From Saprospiraceae bacterium (GTDB lineage: Bacteria; Bacteroidota; Bacteroidia; Chitinophagales; Saprospiraceae): a stretch of 62,704 bases of DNA. Position numbers and translations under genes: made by a program. The notes under the pieces were generated by a model that had not been told where the DNA came from, ran no database searches, and saw only the letters and a list, made by a program, of their open reading frames with translations. Location: positions 1 through 62,704 of the forward strand of contig JADJYH010000012.1 of the NCBI GenBank assembly GCA_016719855.1, read 5' to 3'. Positions 53,162-62,694 of the stretch are shown one piece after another; positions within the stretch are counted from its first letter, which is position 1; every line of letters starts with the position of its first letter.

Positions 53162-53221
53162 AGATTTTTATAGAATGTAAGGTTGAAATTGAAAATCATT
53201 TGAAGATTAAGCGCAATGTCA

Positions 53222-54851
53222 TTACGTCTCTATATCCCCTGTCAATTGCTGGATTTTAATAATTACAAATTCGGCAGGTTTCAATGGTGCAAACCCAACG
53301 ACGACATTAACGATGCCAAGATTGATGTCATTCTGGGTAGTTGTCTCTTTGTCGCATTTGACGAAATAAGCCTCTTTTGGCGTGGTTCCCTGAAAAGCTC
53401 CCTGACGGAACAGGTTATGCATAAAAGCTCCAACATTGAGGCGAATTTGCGCCCAAAGTGGCTCATCATTTGGTTCAAAGACAACCCATTGTGTGCCGCG
53501 ATAGAGGCTTTCTTCTATGAAAAGGGCTGTGCGGCGGACGGCTAAATATTTCCACTGAGATGCCAATTGGTCCGCACCTCCAATGTACGGGCACTCCATA
53601 TCACCTTCCCATATACTGGGAAGTTACGGAGGCAGTTGATGCCCAATTGATTTAATTTTCCGTTTTCATCATCCGTCAACGGCACACTCAAGCCACTTAC
53701 ACCAGCAAGTGTTGCTTCAATGCCTGCCGGAGATTTCCATACCCCACGTTGTGCATCTGTCCGAGCCATTATGCCTGCAACGGCGCCACAAGGCACAAAC
53801 TCTTCCACCTGATTTTGCATTAATGGGTTCGATTGTTTCAAACGGGGAAAAAACAAGGTAGAGTAGTTACTATTCGTATTTGGATATGCATCATTAGTAT
53901 CGGTAAATTTTCCTTTAGCTTTTTGCATGTCGCTCCAAGTGCTATGTGGGTCTACGACGAAGAAGGCCCTTCTATCGTTACAGTATTTCACCGCCTTTGC
54001 GATAAGTTCGGTGGATACGTCAGTAGCCTTGTTCGTACCTGTAAGTTTAGCCGCAGGAAAAGCATTGTTTGCATAAGAAGGCATACAGAGTAAGTTGAAA
54101 TCCGCTTTTTCAAGTGCATACATTCCCTGTTTGTCATCTACCAATGCCTCACCACATAAATGCTCGTCAAATATTGGTCCTCCGTCACTGCCAGATGCAG
54201 TTAAATTCACTGCAAGAGGGCTCATTGGTGGACTTCCAGGTGGGCTTAATGGTGTTGACTTCGTTTCAACTGGGCGTACATTGGGTATTTTAAACTCACC
54301 TGCCTCATTTTTTTTACACGTATTGCTTGATTTTTGTTCAAGAACGCGAGGGAGATATTCAGCAACTTCATTGTTGATGGATACGTTAAAATATTTTCAG
54401 TTGCTCCTGTTTCTAAATCTGTAATCCCGAGATTGAATTGTTTCAAATCTAAGTATCTTTCGTGTCAGATCCACTTCAGCACTTAATTTATCACCCCAAC
54501 TTCCGGGATTCGCAGCCTCTAGGATAAGTTCATCATTAGATCAGCAGCACCAGTTGGTAACCTTATTTCAGATGGCTTTGCAGTACTATCATGTATACGG
54601 ACGATGACAGCCTCTCCACCACCATTCAGAAAGAAATCTCGGACAGTGAAACTCATAGTGCTCCACTCCCAAAGTCCACCAAAAACACGGTCATAGTCAC
54701 CAAAATTAAATATGGAGGTTGGTTCATTCACTGGACCTTTTTTCGCTCTGCCGACAAAAGCCGTGATAGAAGTAGATACACCTGCAATGGTTCGGACTTG
54801 GCTGGGAATCTCTTCAATATAGACTCCAGGGTAACTTACTTGCGTTGGCAT
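53222..54851 (-). CDS. Contractile tail sheath protein (Afp2-type), frameshifted
   Basis: Start 54851: MPTQVSYPGVYIEEIPSQVR, TIAGVSTSITAFVGRAKKGP (the sheath N-terminal signature). In the middle, KADFNLLCMPSYANNAFPAA and NDRRAFFVVDPHSTWSD. A frame change near 53590 leads to RRTALFIEESLYRGTQWVVF, EPNDEPLWAQIRLNVGAFMH and a C-terminal VIIKIQQLTGDIET. About 540 residues. A Ser-Pro-Pro-rich insert lies near nt 54230. Single sheath gene. First gene of the operon, with no gene upstream for ~850 bp. Confidence 0.93.
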
Positions 54852-55709
54852 GGAAGTATTATTAAATTGTTATGAGGATGGATGAAAAATTTTCGATTAG
54901 GCTGGCAGCAGCAAGGCTTGTCAGAATGGCCTCAAAGGGAGATTAATAATTAATAACTGTGCAGTAAAATAAATAAGAATTTGAAAAGATGTTTCTGGAA
55001 AAAGGCAGTATTAATCAAGGAAGTAAAAGCATGGCTTCGCCCTTTCAGTCCCCACCAACTGGACTTAACACCATAGAGTCATCACACTACGCTTTGGTAA
55101 CGCAACAAATATTATTTGGTAACCTTTCGCCTTTAGATGACATTAAAGTAAATTATCTTAAATACTGGACGAGCGTGTAACTAGATATACACCTTTTGGC
55201 AAAATTAAAAATAAATTGAAAAAGTTGATAAATTATGTAATATTTTTTTGTGTGTACATTATATTAATTTTATGTTTATTAGAAATATTTTCAGTGTTGA
55301 ACGATTACTATGAGAAAACAAGCCGTTAATGAGACTTCTTCCACGTTTCATATTTTGAAAATATCCTAGCTGCCACCTTGGTGGCGCTGGAACGTCCTGA
55401 CCGACTACTCCCCGTTTCCTTGTCTGCCCTAATAGGGCTTTTCCTGTGTGGTCCCATATCAGTCTCACTTTTAGTGGTCAACCATTTTCAGGACAAGACA
55501 GGTCGTTTTTATGTTTATTCAACATAACCTAAATTATGAACTCAAAAGGTCACGTCCGGATATGCGTCTACACGCAATCCACAACTACATGGAAATCAAG
55601 CGGAAAGACGATATCTAGACAATGCCGCAAACGAAATATATCTGTCAACCTATTTTGATGTAATACAATTTATTCCCAAGCCCAATTAAGATAAGACTGA
55701 GACTGAGAC
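54852..55709. other. Region upstream of the sheath gene, no confident gene
   Basis: Open frames at 54989-55180 (+) and 55259-55468 (-) show no motif. The operon promoter should lie just to the right of 54851 on the minus strand, but no TAnnTTTG-type box was found, so its position is unknown. The part 55370-55500 is GC-richer and may be a relic of another insertion. Confidence 0.45.
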
Positions 55710-55779
55710 TGAGATGGCTTGAATTTGGACGCACACAAAACTCTTAAATTTGTGTGAACATGGAAAAAGAGCCATCAAG

Positions 55780-56048
55780 ATGAAGCGCCGCAAGTATGAC
55801 AAGGGGTTCAAAGACGAAGCCTGAAAATGGTGTCCAATGGGCGGAGCGTCCCCGATGTAGCCAGGGCCATAGGCATTGGGGAAAACCTTTTGTACAAATG
55901 ACGCACAGAGCACCAGTCCAGCCTTTCGGCCACTGATGCGGCTGCACAATCAGAAGTCGAGCAGCTGCGCAAGCAATTGCGGGCTGCGGAAACGGAGCGG
56001 GATATTTTAAAAAAAGCCTTGCTCATTTTCGGACGGGGGACATTGTGA
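55780..56048 (+). CDS. IS3-family transposase OrfA, one frameshift
   Basis: MKRRKYDKGFKDEA, then after a slip near 55825 KMVSNGRSVPDVARAIGIGE (helix-turn-helix) and a leucine-zipper-like EVEQLRKQLRAAETERDILK. About 89 residues, typical of OrfA. Its stop (TGA 56046-56048) overlaps the orfB start GTG at 56045, the usual arrangement for programmed frameshifting in IS3. Confidence 0.82.
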
Positions 56049-56927
56049 GCCAGTACAAAGTAGTCGGGTCATTGTCGGCGATGTACGGGGTCCGGCTACC
56101 GTGCCAGGTCCTAAGCGTCTGTTTCAGTGCCTTTATGCGTGGAAGCGTGGTGAGAGCCATGTACTGGGCGAGGCGAAAAAGCACTGGCCGCCCAAGTCAA
56201 AAAACGGTGTTTGAAACACATCGCAGACGGTACGGGGCCAGGCGGGTAAGCAAGGAACTGCAGGCGCAGCAGATTTCGGTAGGCGCCACCAGGCCGGGAG
56301 CCTGATGCGGCAAGGACTGAAGGCGATACAGCCGAAGAGCTTTGTGCCGAAAACGACGGATTCAACACAGGTTGGGCAGGAGCCCCAACCGTTTGCTGGA
56401 CAGGGAGCGCCCCAAGGCCCCAACGAGGTGTTCGTCGGGGACATTACCTACATACCGATGGCCGATGGCAGTTTTTGTTCCTGGCAAGCTGGCAGGACGT
56501 GTACAGCCGGAAGGTTGTCGGTTGGGAACTGCTCCCGCACATGCGCAGTGAACTGGTAATCAATGCGTTGAACAAGAGTATTCAACGCCGAAGGTCTGCC
56601 CAGGGGCTTATTGCGCACAGCGACGGCGGCGGGCAGTATGCCTCGCACGAATTTCTCAAGCTGCTCGAAGGCAATGGTTTTTTGTCCAGCATGACCCGCA
56701 GGGACAACCACTACGACAATGCGATGGCGGAAAGCCTGTTCAGCCGCTTCAAGGCCGAGTTGATGGAAAAGGGGGCATTTGACAGCTTCGGGGATGCCTA
56801 CACGGAGGTTTTCGAGTACATCGAAATCTACTACAATACCCAAAGGAGGCATTCCGGCATCGGGTACCAGACCCTGCAGGCGTTCGAAGGGGCTTGGGAG
56901 GATGCCCAGAAATTGTCAAGGAACTGA
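56045..56927 (+). CDS. IS3-family transposase OrfB (integrase core), frameshifted
   Basis: The rve integrase core is clear: first Asp in FVGDITYIPMADG, second in AHSDGGGQYASH, and Glu in DNAMAESLFSRFKAE. It ends with YIEIYYNTQRRHSGIGYQTL, and the stop is at 56925-56927. The first ~120 residues are degenerate in frame (indels near 56150-56290 and 56470). If the indels are errors, the enzyme may be intact. Confidence 0.84.
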
Positions 56928-56974
56928 GCCCAAAGTTTGTGCTGAAATTTGTTTACCACAATTTCAACACCTTC

Positions 56975-57002
56975 GGCACAAAAAATTTCAATTTTTTGTG
57001 CC
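56975..57002 (+). terminator. Perfect 13-bp hairpin after orfB
   Basis: Stem GGCACAAAAAATT / AATTTTTTGTGCC with a 2-nt loop. It lies ~50 bp past the orfB stop inside the IS. Could stop readthrough in either direction or hide the right end; A/T-rich stem, so weak as a rho-independent terminator. Confidence 0.45.
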
Positions 57003-57116
57003 AGGTATTAAAATGTGGAAAACAAATTTCGGAGTCCTATTGTAAAATCAGTATTTTTCTAATGGAGCAATGTGTGCGGCTAAATTGGACCACCTCAATT
57101 TTCTTAGACCAACTTA

Positions 57117-57329
57117 CCAACTGGACTTTTGACATGAATTTTTTCAATGAGGTCTTGCAACTAATGCCCTAAGAGAGGGTGAATTACAGATTGTTGAAAT
57201 AATTATTTGGGGTTTTGGGAAAACATACCTTCTTCTCAAACCGTCAAATAATTATTTCTAAAATTCATTTGTCGCTAAAAATCAAATCTGTCTGATTTTT
57301 TAGTTCAAAATCATGTCAAAAGTCCAGTT
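57117..57329. repeat. MITE-like nested inverted repeat
   Basis: Outer arms: AACTGGACTTTTGACATGA near 57117-57135 and its exact complement at 57311-57329 (19 bp). Inner arms: GAAATAATTATTTG near 57198 and its exact complement near 57245 (14 bp). No coding sequence. It begins only 20 bp after the IS right end. Looks like a small non-autonomous element or the ends of a vanished IS. Confidence 0.6.
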
Positions 57330-57755
57330 ACCAAGTAACAAGTAAGAGGTACTTCCCACTATGAGACATCCTGAGAGGCAGTCACCTTGTCTGAGGTAAA
57401 TTTTTAAATATGTAAATAGTTGAAATGCATTATAATGTTTATTTTTAAAACTAAAATCGATGCTTCGAGTTCCCACTTCTCCAGGAATTGTGGGAACTTA
57501 CAGATTCTATATGTCTTGTGATGGCAGGTGCGATTTTATGCGAGCCCTTATATAATGGGCATTCCACGGATCTGGCAACGCTACATTTCGACACCTACAA
57601 GGTCGTCATACAAGGCTGTTCGGGAAAGGAAGCTGAAGTACCCATCCTTTCTATTCAGGAAAATCTGTCAATTTCTTAGTGCCAGAAATATTGCTGCTGC
57701 CTGGCCTGATCAAGGCTATTACATCTAAAACTAAAATCTCGCTCCCATTTTATTA
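57330..57755. other. Region without a recognisable gene
   Basis: Two short open frames on the + strand (57488-57679 and 57528-57728) overlap each other and match nothing I know. Probably a decayed remnant between mobile DNA and the plasmid core. Confidence 0.5.
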
Positions 57756-58609
57756 TCAACCTTCCTTGAGGCCCTTCCCTTCCCCAGAAAGCTGTTTCAT
57801 GCTGCTACTGTTTACAACAATCTCCATCCAATCAATCGCTGCTTTGTTAAGTAATTCCAAGCGCTGGTTGGCATCACTCCCCCACTCCATCAGCTTGGCA
57901 TTTAGTCCTTGCAACAGCGATAAAACGAGAAGCTGTTCATGCGTGGCATTGTCTCGGATATTTCCCTTGGCTTGAGGGTTCTGTTGCTTCCAGTCCTTTG
58001 CGGTCATACCGAACAACGCAACGTTGAGCATATCTGCCTCATTGGCAAAGTACAGACCTTCGAGTTTGGTCCGCAAAATTTTTGGCGGGATAAGATGCTG
58101 GCGTACTGCCTCCGTGTGTATTGGGTAAGATGCCTTAGCCATGATACGCTTCACGTCCCATTCAAGATTGCTGAGTTTTGCTTCATCCTCTTTTTAAGTC
58201 GTTGGAACTCCCAATTATGTAAAACCTGAACACCGGATTTATCCACGAACAAAATTCGAGTGCAATATCTTTATGGGCGTAAGTCCCGCCACCGTGCCTG
58301 CCGGACTTCGAAACAATGCCCTTTGCATTCGTACTCTCAATCCATTTCTTAGGTGACATGGAAAAGGTATTTAGCCCTGATTCAAATCTAAACCTATCGA
58401 ATTCGGTAGTGTTAAAATCTGGGTTGTAAACCTGCTCCCAGACTCCCAAGTATTCGAGCGTATTTCTGTTCCGCATCCAGCGATAGAGAATCTGGTCATC
58501 ATCGAACTTCCATGATATCCGTCAAGGAAAAAAAATCTGTATCGTTGAACTCAATGATATTTATTTCAGCACCTTCTACCGTAATTTTGGAATGCTTCTG
58601 TTTTGCCAT
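57756..58609 (-). CDS. KilA-N domain protein, frameshifted
   Basis: From ATG 58609 (MAKQKHSKITVEGAEINIIE), a frame slip near 58505 leads to the KilA-N core: FRFESGLNTFSMSPKKWIES, then GRHGGGTYAHKDIALEF and WINPVFRFYI. After another slip near 58170 the C-terminal part (LEGLYFANEADMLNVALFGM) ends at 57756. About 280 residues. KilA-N is a DNA-binding domain from phages and plasmids; Bacteroidota carry many of these. It is divergent from parA across a 288-bp gap. Confidence 0.78.
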
Positions 58610-58808
58610 GATGTTTTGAAAATAAGTTTAACAAAGTTTACAACGTACTGACCACAGGGCTTCTCTCTGAAGTATTCAAGATTCTTGCACCCAGCCAAAC
58701 TCCTCGAATTCGAGGAGTTTACCCAGCTTTCTGAAGCGCCACTACCCTACCCTACCCTATTTTTATGTCTGCACAAATGTAGAGAAGGAAAACCAATTAA
58801 TTCAATTA

Positions 58809-58880
58809 TTTGACGTTATGACGTTAAAATACAAAATTTTATGACGTTTTTATGCTTTGACGTCATTTTTATTACCTTTG
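58809..58880 (+). promoter_or_regulatory. parA promoter with TGACGTT repeats
   Basis: TGACGTT-type heptamers occur at 58811, 58819, 58842 and 58858 (TGACGTCA). A Bacteroidota -7 box TACCTTTG lies at 58873-58880, 18 bp before the parA ATG. The repeats overlap the expected -33 area, so they probably bind ParA or its partner for autoregulation. The same ACGTT core recurs at 59900-60370. Confidence 0.6.
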
Positions 58881-58897
58881 CAGCAAAACATCACTAA

Positions 58898-59555
58898 ATG
58901 ATTCTTGCAAGTATCAACCACAAAGGCGGAACTGGAAAAACAGTCATCGCTCAAAACCTCGGAGTTTGTTATGCCACCACCGGGGCTAAAGTTTGCATCG
59001 TGGACGCCGACACCTCGCAGAACAGCATGCGCTGGTTCGACGCCCGCGGCGACAAAGAGCCGCGCATCCCGGTCTTCTACAACAGCAACCACCGGACCAT
59101 CCGCCGCACGGTGGAAGACCTTTACAACAATGAAGATTACGACACCATTATTATTGACAGCCCGCCTTCGCTTGAAAAAAGTGCCGGGAAATTATCAGCC
59201 TAAGCCACCTCGCACTTTCCATTCCATTTCCCAACTAGGTGGAAATGACATCTGGTCCACCGAGCAAATTGCAGAGGAGTGACCGCATATCGGAGGAAAG
59301 GGCCAGCGCATACCCTCTTGGTTCGTCATCAACCGCCTACAGCCCAACCTGAAGGTACATCAGATGTTCATCGAGGCGCTGGGAGCACAGCCGCGCCTAC
59401 AAAATCGGGCATACTGGAAACCATGTCTCCACCTGCGCAACCTACGGCCGCGGCCAACCCTACGGACAGGGCGTGTACGAGCAGGATGACCCCAAGCTTC
59501 CGCCGAAGTGGTTAACCTCACCAACGAAATCCAGAAATTATTTGACAAACTCTAA
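58898..59555 (+). CDS. parA: Plasmid partition ATPase ParA, frameshifted
   Basis: Start MILASINHKGGTGKTVIAQN holds the deviant Walker A KGGTGKT at residues 9-15. VCIVDADTSQNSMRWF (Walker A') and DYDTIIIDSPPSLEK (Walker B) follow. After indels near 59185, 59275 and 59330, WFVINRLQPNLKVHQMFIEA and a terminal VVNLTNEIQKLFDKL with a stop at 59553-59555 complete about 219 residues, normal for the small ParA/Soj-like type. Drives plasmid segregation with the small protein that follows. Confidence 0.88.
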
Positions 59556-59567
59556 TTGAATTGACCT

Positions 59568-59846
59568 ATGGCAAAGAGCAATACCATCCCGCCCAGTTCC
59601 AGCCCAGAAAAGTGGAAAAAAACCCATCCCACAGACTTTTTCACCAAAGGAGCCAGCAACTAAGGTAAAAGAGTTAGTCGCCCCCACCTTAGAATTGGTT
59701 GAACAGCCAAAGGTAGTGGACAAAAAGCGCTTCACCCTTGGCTACCTTCGGACGTGTTCCGGCTTTCAAAATCCATACTGCCGGAAACGACGGCAGCGCA
59801 TCTTGCCTATATCGAGGAACTTATCCGCCGCGACCTGAAAATTTGA
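59568..59846 (+). CDS. Small ParA partner protein (centromere-binding candidate), frameshifted
   Basis: Starts 12 nt after parA (MAKSNTIPPSSSPEK). After two slips it reads VKELVAPTLELVE, then KKRFTLG and PSDVFRLSKSILPETTAAHL, ending EELIRRDLKI with a stop at 59844-59846. About 92 residues. Small size, basic character and position fit a ParB-like/ribbon-helix-helix partner, but no family is recognised. It lies next to the 42-bp palindrome, a likely binding site. Confidence 0.6.
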
Positions 59847-59854
59847 AGGTGATA

Positions 59855-59896
59855 TAGAAATTTTGGCGCTAAAACGTTTTAGCGCCAAAATTTCTA
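59855..59896. repeat. Perfect 42-bp palindrome, centromere-like site
   Basis: Both arms of 21 bases are exactly complementary, centred on AAAACGTTTT with GGCGCT/AGCGCC flanks. It starts 8 bp after the ParA partner gene. Could be the partition site (parS/parC) or a bidirectional terminator. Confidence 0.65.
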
Positions 59897-60366
59897 AAAT
59901 TACCTAACGTTAAAGCGTTTAAACGTAAATAAGAATAGCGTTTAAACACTAAAACGTTTTTATGTTTTATCACATTAAGCAATCCAGTGAGCTTGTAAGT
60001 TTCAAATTAACGTCAAAGCGTTTTTGCGTCGTAAAATAAGTTCAGTTCGAGTTAATTTGACATTTTAACTTTCTCGCCAGCAGATGGGATTCTATTTAAA
60101 GCTATTTTTAAGCCATCTGGCGGCATCAAATCTCATCGAGAAGGAAACCGGTGGCGAGGTATAAAAAAATGATTCTGACGCAAATATTGCCATTGATGAG
60201 AATCAATAAAATACTTTTTATTTTTCAATCAACACCAAAGCGCTTAAACGCAAAAACATTTTAACGTTTTGACGTTATTTTTTAATTCAAGAAATATTTT
60301 TCCGCAATAGAAATTGACAAACAGTCAGGTTAAGTTAAAAACATGACACTTTAACGTCAAAACGTT
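59897..60366. repeat. Array of AACGTT/AAACGTTT-type repeats
   Basis: Short motifs TAACGTTAAAGCG (59905), GTTTAAACGT (59917), AGCGTTTAAAC (59937), AACGTTTTTA (59951), TAACGTCAAAGCG (60007), TTTAACGTTTTGACG (60258) and ACGTCAAAACGTTTA (60354) are scattered over 470 bp without genes. They share the ACGTT core with the parA promoter. Most likely a multi-site centromere or partition-control region. Confidence 0.55.
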
Positions 60367-60814
60367 TAATATTGTACTTGATCCGAATCTTTCGGCGGGG
60401 TAGGGTAGGGGCTTTTCAAAATACTCCCGATAGTCGAAGTTTCCCGATTGCGAAATTGGTTTCCTGCCATCGCTTTCCTTGCCTCCGATAGCCGCTCCAT
60501 AAATGCCGAAAAATATTGTCTATCGGTAAAAACCTTTTTAGCGAGTCCCCCGCGTTTGTCATCAGGTGTCACCCGCTTATTTGCACCGCCCTTTTCTGCC
60601 TCAACAATGCGCTTTTGCGCGCAGCTTCAAGTTCCTCCAGTACATACTTAATATATTGGTGTTCGTTGCCCTCCAGTTCACCGAAGGAGCAGTGCTCGCG
60701 AAGAATGGTATAAGCAAGAGTACGGTTGACGCCGTATTGTATTAGGTAATAGTAGCCAAATGCCTGCGACTCGGTAAGTAAGCTCAAGACTCGCTGTGCA
60801 TACGCCCGATTCAA
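60366..60814 (-). CDS. Hypothetical protein after rep, one frameshift
   Basis: A TTG start at 60814 (MNRAYAQRVLSLLTESQAFG) is 13 nt after the rep stop. Helical N-terminus (YYYLIQYGVNRTLAYTILRE, then HQYIKYVLEELEAARKSALL), a slip near 60575, and a basic C-terminus (FTDRQYFSAFMERLSEARKA) to 60366. About 150 residues. Likely co-transcribed with rep, possibly a copy-number or mobilisation accessory; not recognised. Confidence 0.55.
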
Positions 60815-60829
60815 TCCACAATCGTCAAC

Positions 60830-61640
60830 CTACTTTGAAAACAGCTTTTTCTGGTTCTCGGAAAAGGTCATTTCGCGTTGAGCATCGAAAATCGTGGCCT
60901 GACGATTATCTCCGCTGCCTAGTGCCTTCAGGTCTGGAACCAGATCGAGTAGAATCTGTGGGCGCACATAGACCGTGAACCGAATGGCAGAGATGTTGCG
61001 GCCTTGCTTAATCTTGTCGTAACTAAACCAGTAGGGCACCGAGTCATTTTCCTCCAATTCTGCTCTCGTGACTTCGAGCACTCGTTTCTCAAAATCGAAA
61101 AAACGCTCGTACTTCTCATGAACGCCAAAGAACAGCTTAAGCTCTTCGAGGTCATAATCAAATTCAAAATCAGTGATGCCAGAATCCTTGATATGGTACT
61201 TTTGAAACAGGTCTAGTAGGCGAGCTGTAAAGTTGGATTTATAGGGGCGCAAATCCCAAAGCAGCTTGGTATACGGTAATCCCTGTCTGTAAAGGAAGTA
61301 TTCGGCTATTTCGGTAGAAAATCTCGCCCGTATATTTCCCTGCACTACGCCAAGGCTACTCAGCCAGTTTATTTTTATAAAATCCTTCTTGCGGGACTCT
61401 TTGATAAGGATTGGGTTCTTGTTCAGATGGTCAAAGATATCACTAGTCAGGCCGTAGATATCTGTCCACTTTTCGCCAGAGTGATTGTTGATGAAATCCA
61501 GAAATTCACGGGCACTAATAAGTATTTCGTTAGTGGGATTTTCCTTGTCCATCATTGCTGCTAGGGCGTACACCATTTGACGTGCTCGCAGGTTGATAGT
61601 CTGTCCGCCAAGCAGTATCCGGTTTTGCTGAAAGTATCTG
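60830..61640 (-). CDS. RepB-type plasmid replication initiator (Rep_3 superfamily)
   Basis: Two winged-helix domains typical of Rep_3 initiators. Domain 1: QMVYALAAMMDKENPTNEIL, ISAREFLDFINNHSGEKWTD, FIKINWLSSLGVVQGNIRAR. Domain 2: LLWDLRPYKSNFTARLLDLF, YDLEELKLFFGVHEKYERF. The C-terminus is SENQKKLFSK. The open part starts at 61576, but in-frame text continues upstream (QQNRILLGGQTINLRAR), so the real start lies near 61640 and is obscured by an indel. Binds iterons upstream (61880-62410) to start theta replication. Confidence 0.85.
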
Positions 61641-61762
61641 TGTAGAAGGACTGTGCATAATTAAACTGTACTATTTCAGTGCAAAACTAACAAAAACGAC
61701 ATTAAATACTATTCCCTGTCGTTTTATTATCAGAGTAGAAGGCATGAGAGTCCAAATATTAG

Positions 61763-62198
61763 GTGCCGCTAACAGCCCGTTACGACTTTTTGGCCTGATT
61801 CTTGCTTTCAATCTGCGTCTTTTGACTCCTTTTCGTGCCGCTAACAGCCCGTTAGCGACTTTTGCCACTGATTCTTGGCCCCTAATCGTCGTCTTTTGGC
61901 TCTTTTCGTGCCGCTACCAGCCCGTTAGCGACTTTTGCCACCGATTCTTGCCCTAATCTGTCGTCTTTTGAATCTTTTCGTGCCGCTAACAGCCCGTTAG
62001 CGACTTTTGCCACCGATTCTTGCCCTAATCTGTCGTCTTTTTGACTCTTTTCGTGCCGCTAACAGCCCGTTAGCGACTTTTGCCACCGATTCTTGCCCTA
62101 ATCTGTCGTCTTTTGACTCCTTTTCGTGCCGCTAACAGCCCGTTAGCGACTTTTGCCACCGATTCTTGCCCTAATCTGTCGTCTTTGACTGCTTTCGT
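61763..62198. repeat. Six tandem ~72-bp repeats upstream of rep
   Basis: Units start at 61763, 61835, 61908, 61980, 62053 and 62126 (spacing 72-73 bp). Each holds GTGCCGCTAACAGCCCGTTA with a 7-bp stem (CGCTAAC/GTTAGCG), then a GACTTTTGCCAC block, and most end in a CCTAATCTGTCGTC iteron. The first unit is the most degenerate. Part of the replication origin, probably for Rep binding and incompatibility. Confidence 0.88.
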
Positions 62199-62257
62199 GG
62201 CGAAGCATCAGCTTCTTTGATAATTCAATGTGCGATTTGTTGCATTTCCGTACTCTC

Positions 62258-62412
62258 CCTGATTTGTCGTCTTTTTATAGGTAAGCTACTTAATTTGTCG
62301 TCATCAACCCCAAAAAACACCTAATTTGTCGTCTATTAGCCCCTAATTTGTCGTTTCTCTTCCATGTTAACACCCCTAATCTGTCGTCGTTAAAACCCTA
62401 ATTTGTCGTTTT
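62258..62412. repeat. Six iterons CCTAATTTGTCGTC (origin)
   Basis: Short direct repeats at about 62261, 62291, 62322, 62342, 62382 and 62397, consensus CCTAAT(T/C)TGTCGT(C/T). They have irregular spacing and are the same motif that ends the 72-bp units. Typical Rep-binding iterons. Confidence 0.85.
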
Positions 62413-62560
62413 TTAGCTTTCTCAACATTCTGTAAATCAGAAAGTTACGAGAAAAGAAGTTACCTATTTATATAATAATATAGTAAATCATAATCCTATT
62501 TATATTGTTAAAGGCAGGTTTTTTAAAAGATTTTGAATTTATACGCGGCTATTTACACCC
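62413..62560. other. AT-rich stretch beside iterons (likely origin unwinding element)
   Basis: Strongly A/T-rich (runs such as TATTTATATAATAATATAG), directly beyond the iterons. Fits a DNA-unwinding element. From 62561 to 62694 lies a GC-richer spacer and then the putative hsdR leader. Confidence 0.5.
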
Positions 62561-62694
62561 GCGGCCGGACAATATTCAAATCTTTTTAAATGTGGTCGTT
62601 TGAGCATTAAAACAGGTTTGCCCAACAGAAACCGTGCTTTCTTGTAAAAGTCATAAAATACACGATATTTTAGCGCCAGATTTAAAGGAATCGC

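Larger units (their letters stand above)
55710..57097 (+). mobile_element. IS3-family insertion sequence
   Basis: Carries overlapping orfA and orfB with a DDE integrase core, flanked by imperfect terminal inverted repeats of about 27 bp. The left end begins TGAGATGG at 55710, and the right end at 57071-57097 reads TGAGGTGG on the opposite strand. Both share AATTT and GCACACA. Ends of the type TG...CA fit IS3. Length 1388 bp. No clear target duplication. Confidence 0.82.

Noticed and set aside
54989..55468. Small genes upstream of the sheath
   Set aside because: 63-69 codons, no recognisable motif, no neighbours in the same direction.
55680..57100. Target-site duplication of the IS3 element
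   Set aside because: Flanking bases on the two sides do not match in any 3-5 bp frame I could define.
61763..62412. CRISPR array
   Set aside because: The units have no variable spacers; they are near-identical tandem repeats with Rep-type iterons beside a rep gene.
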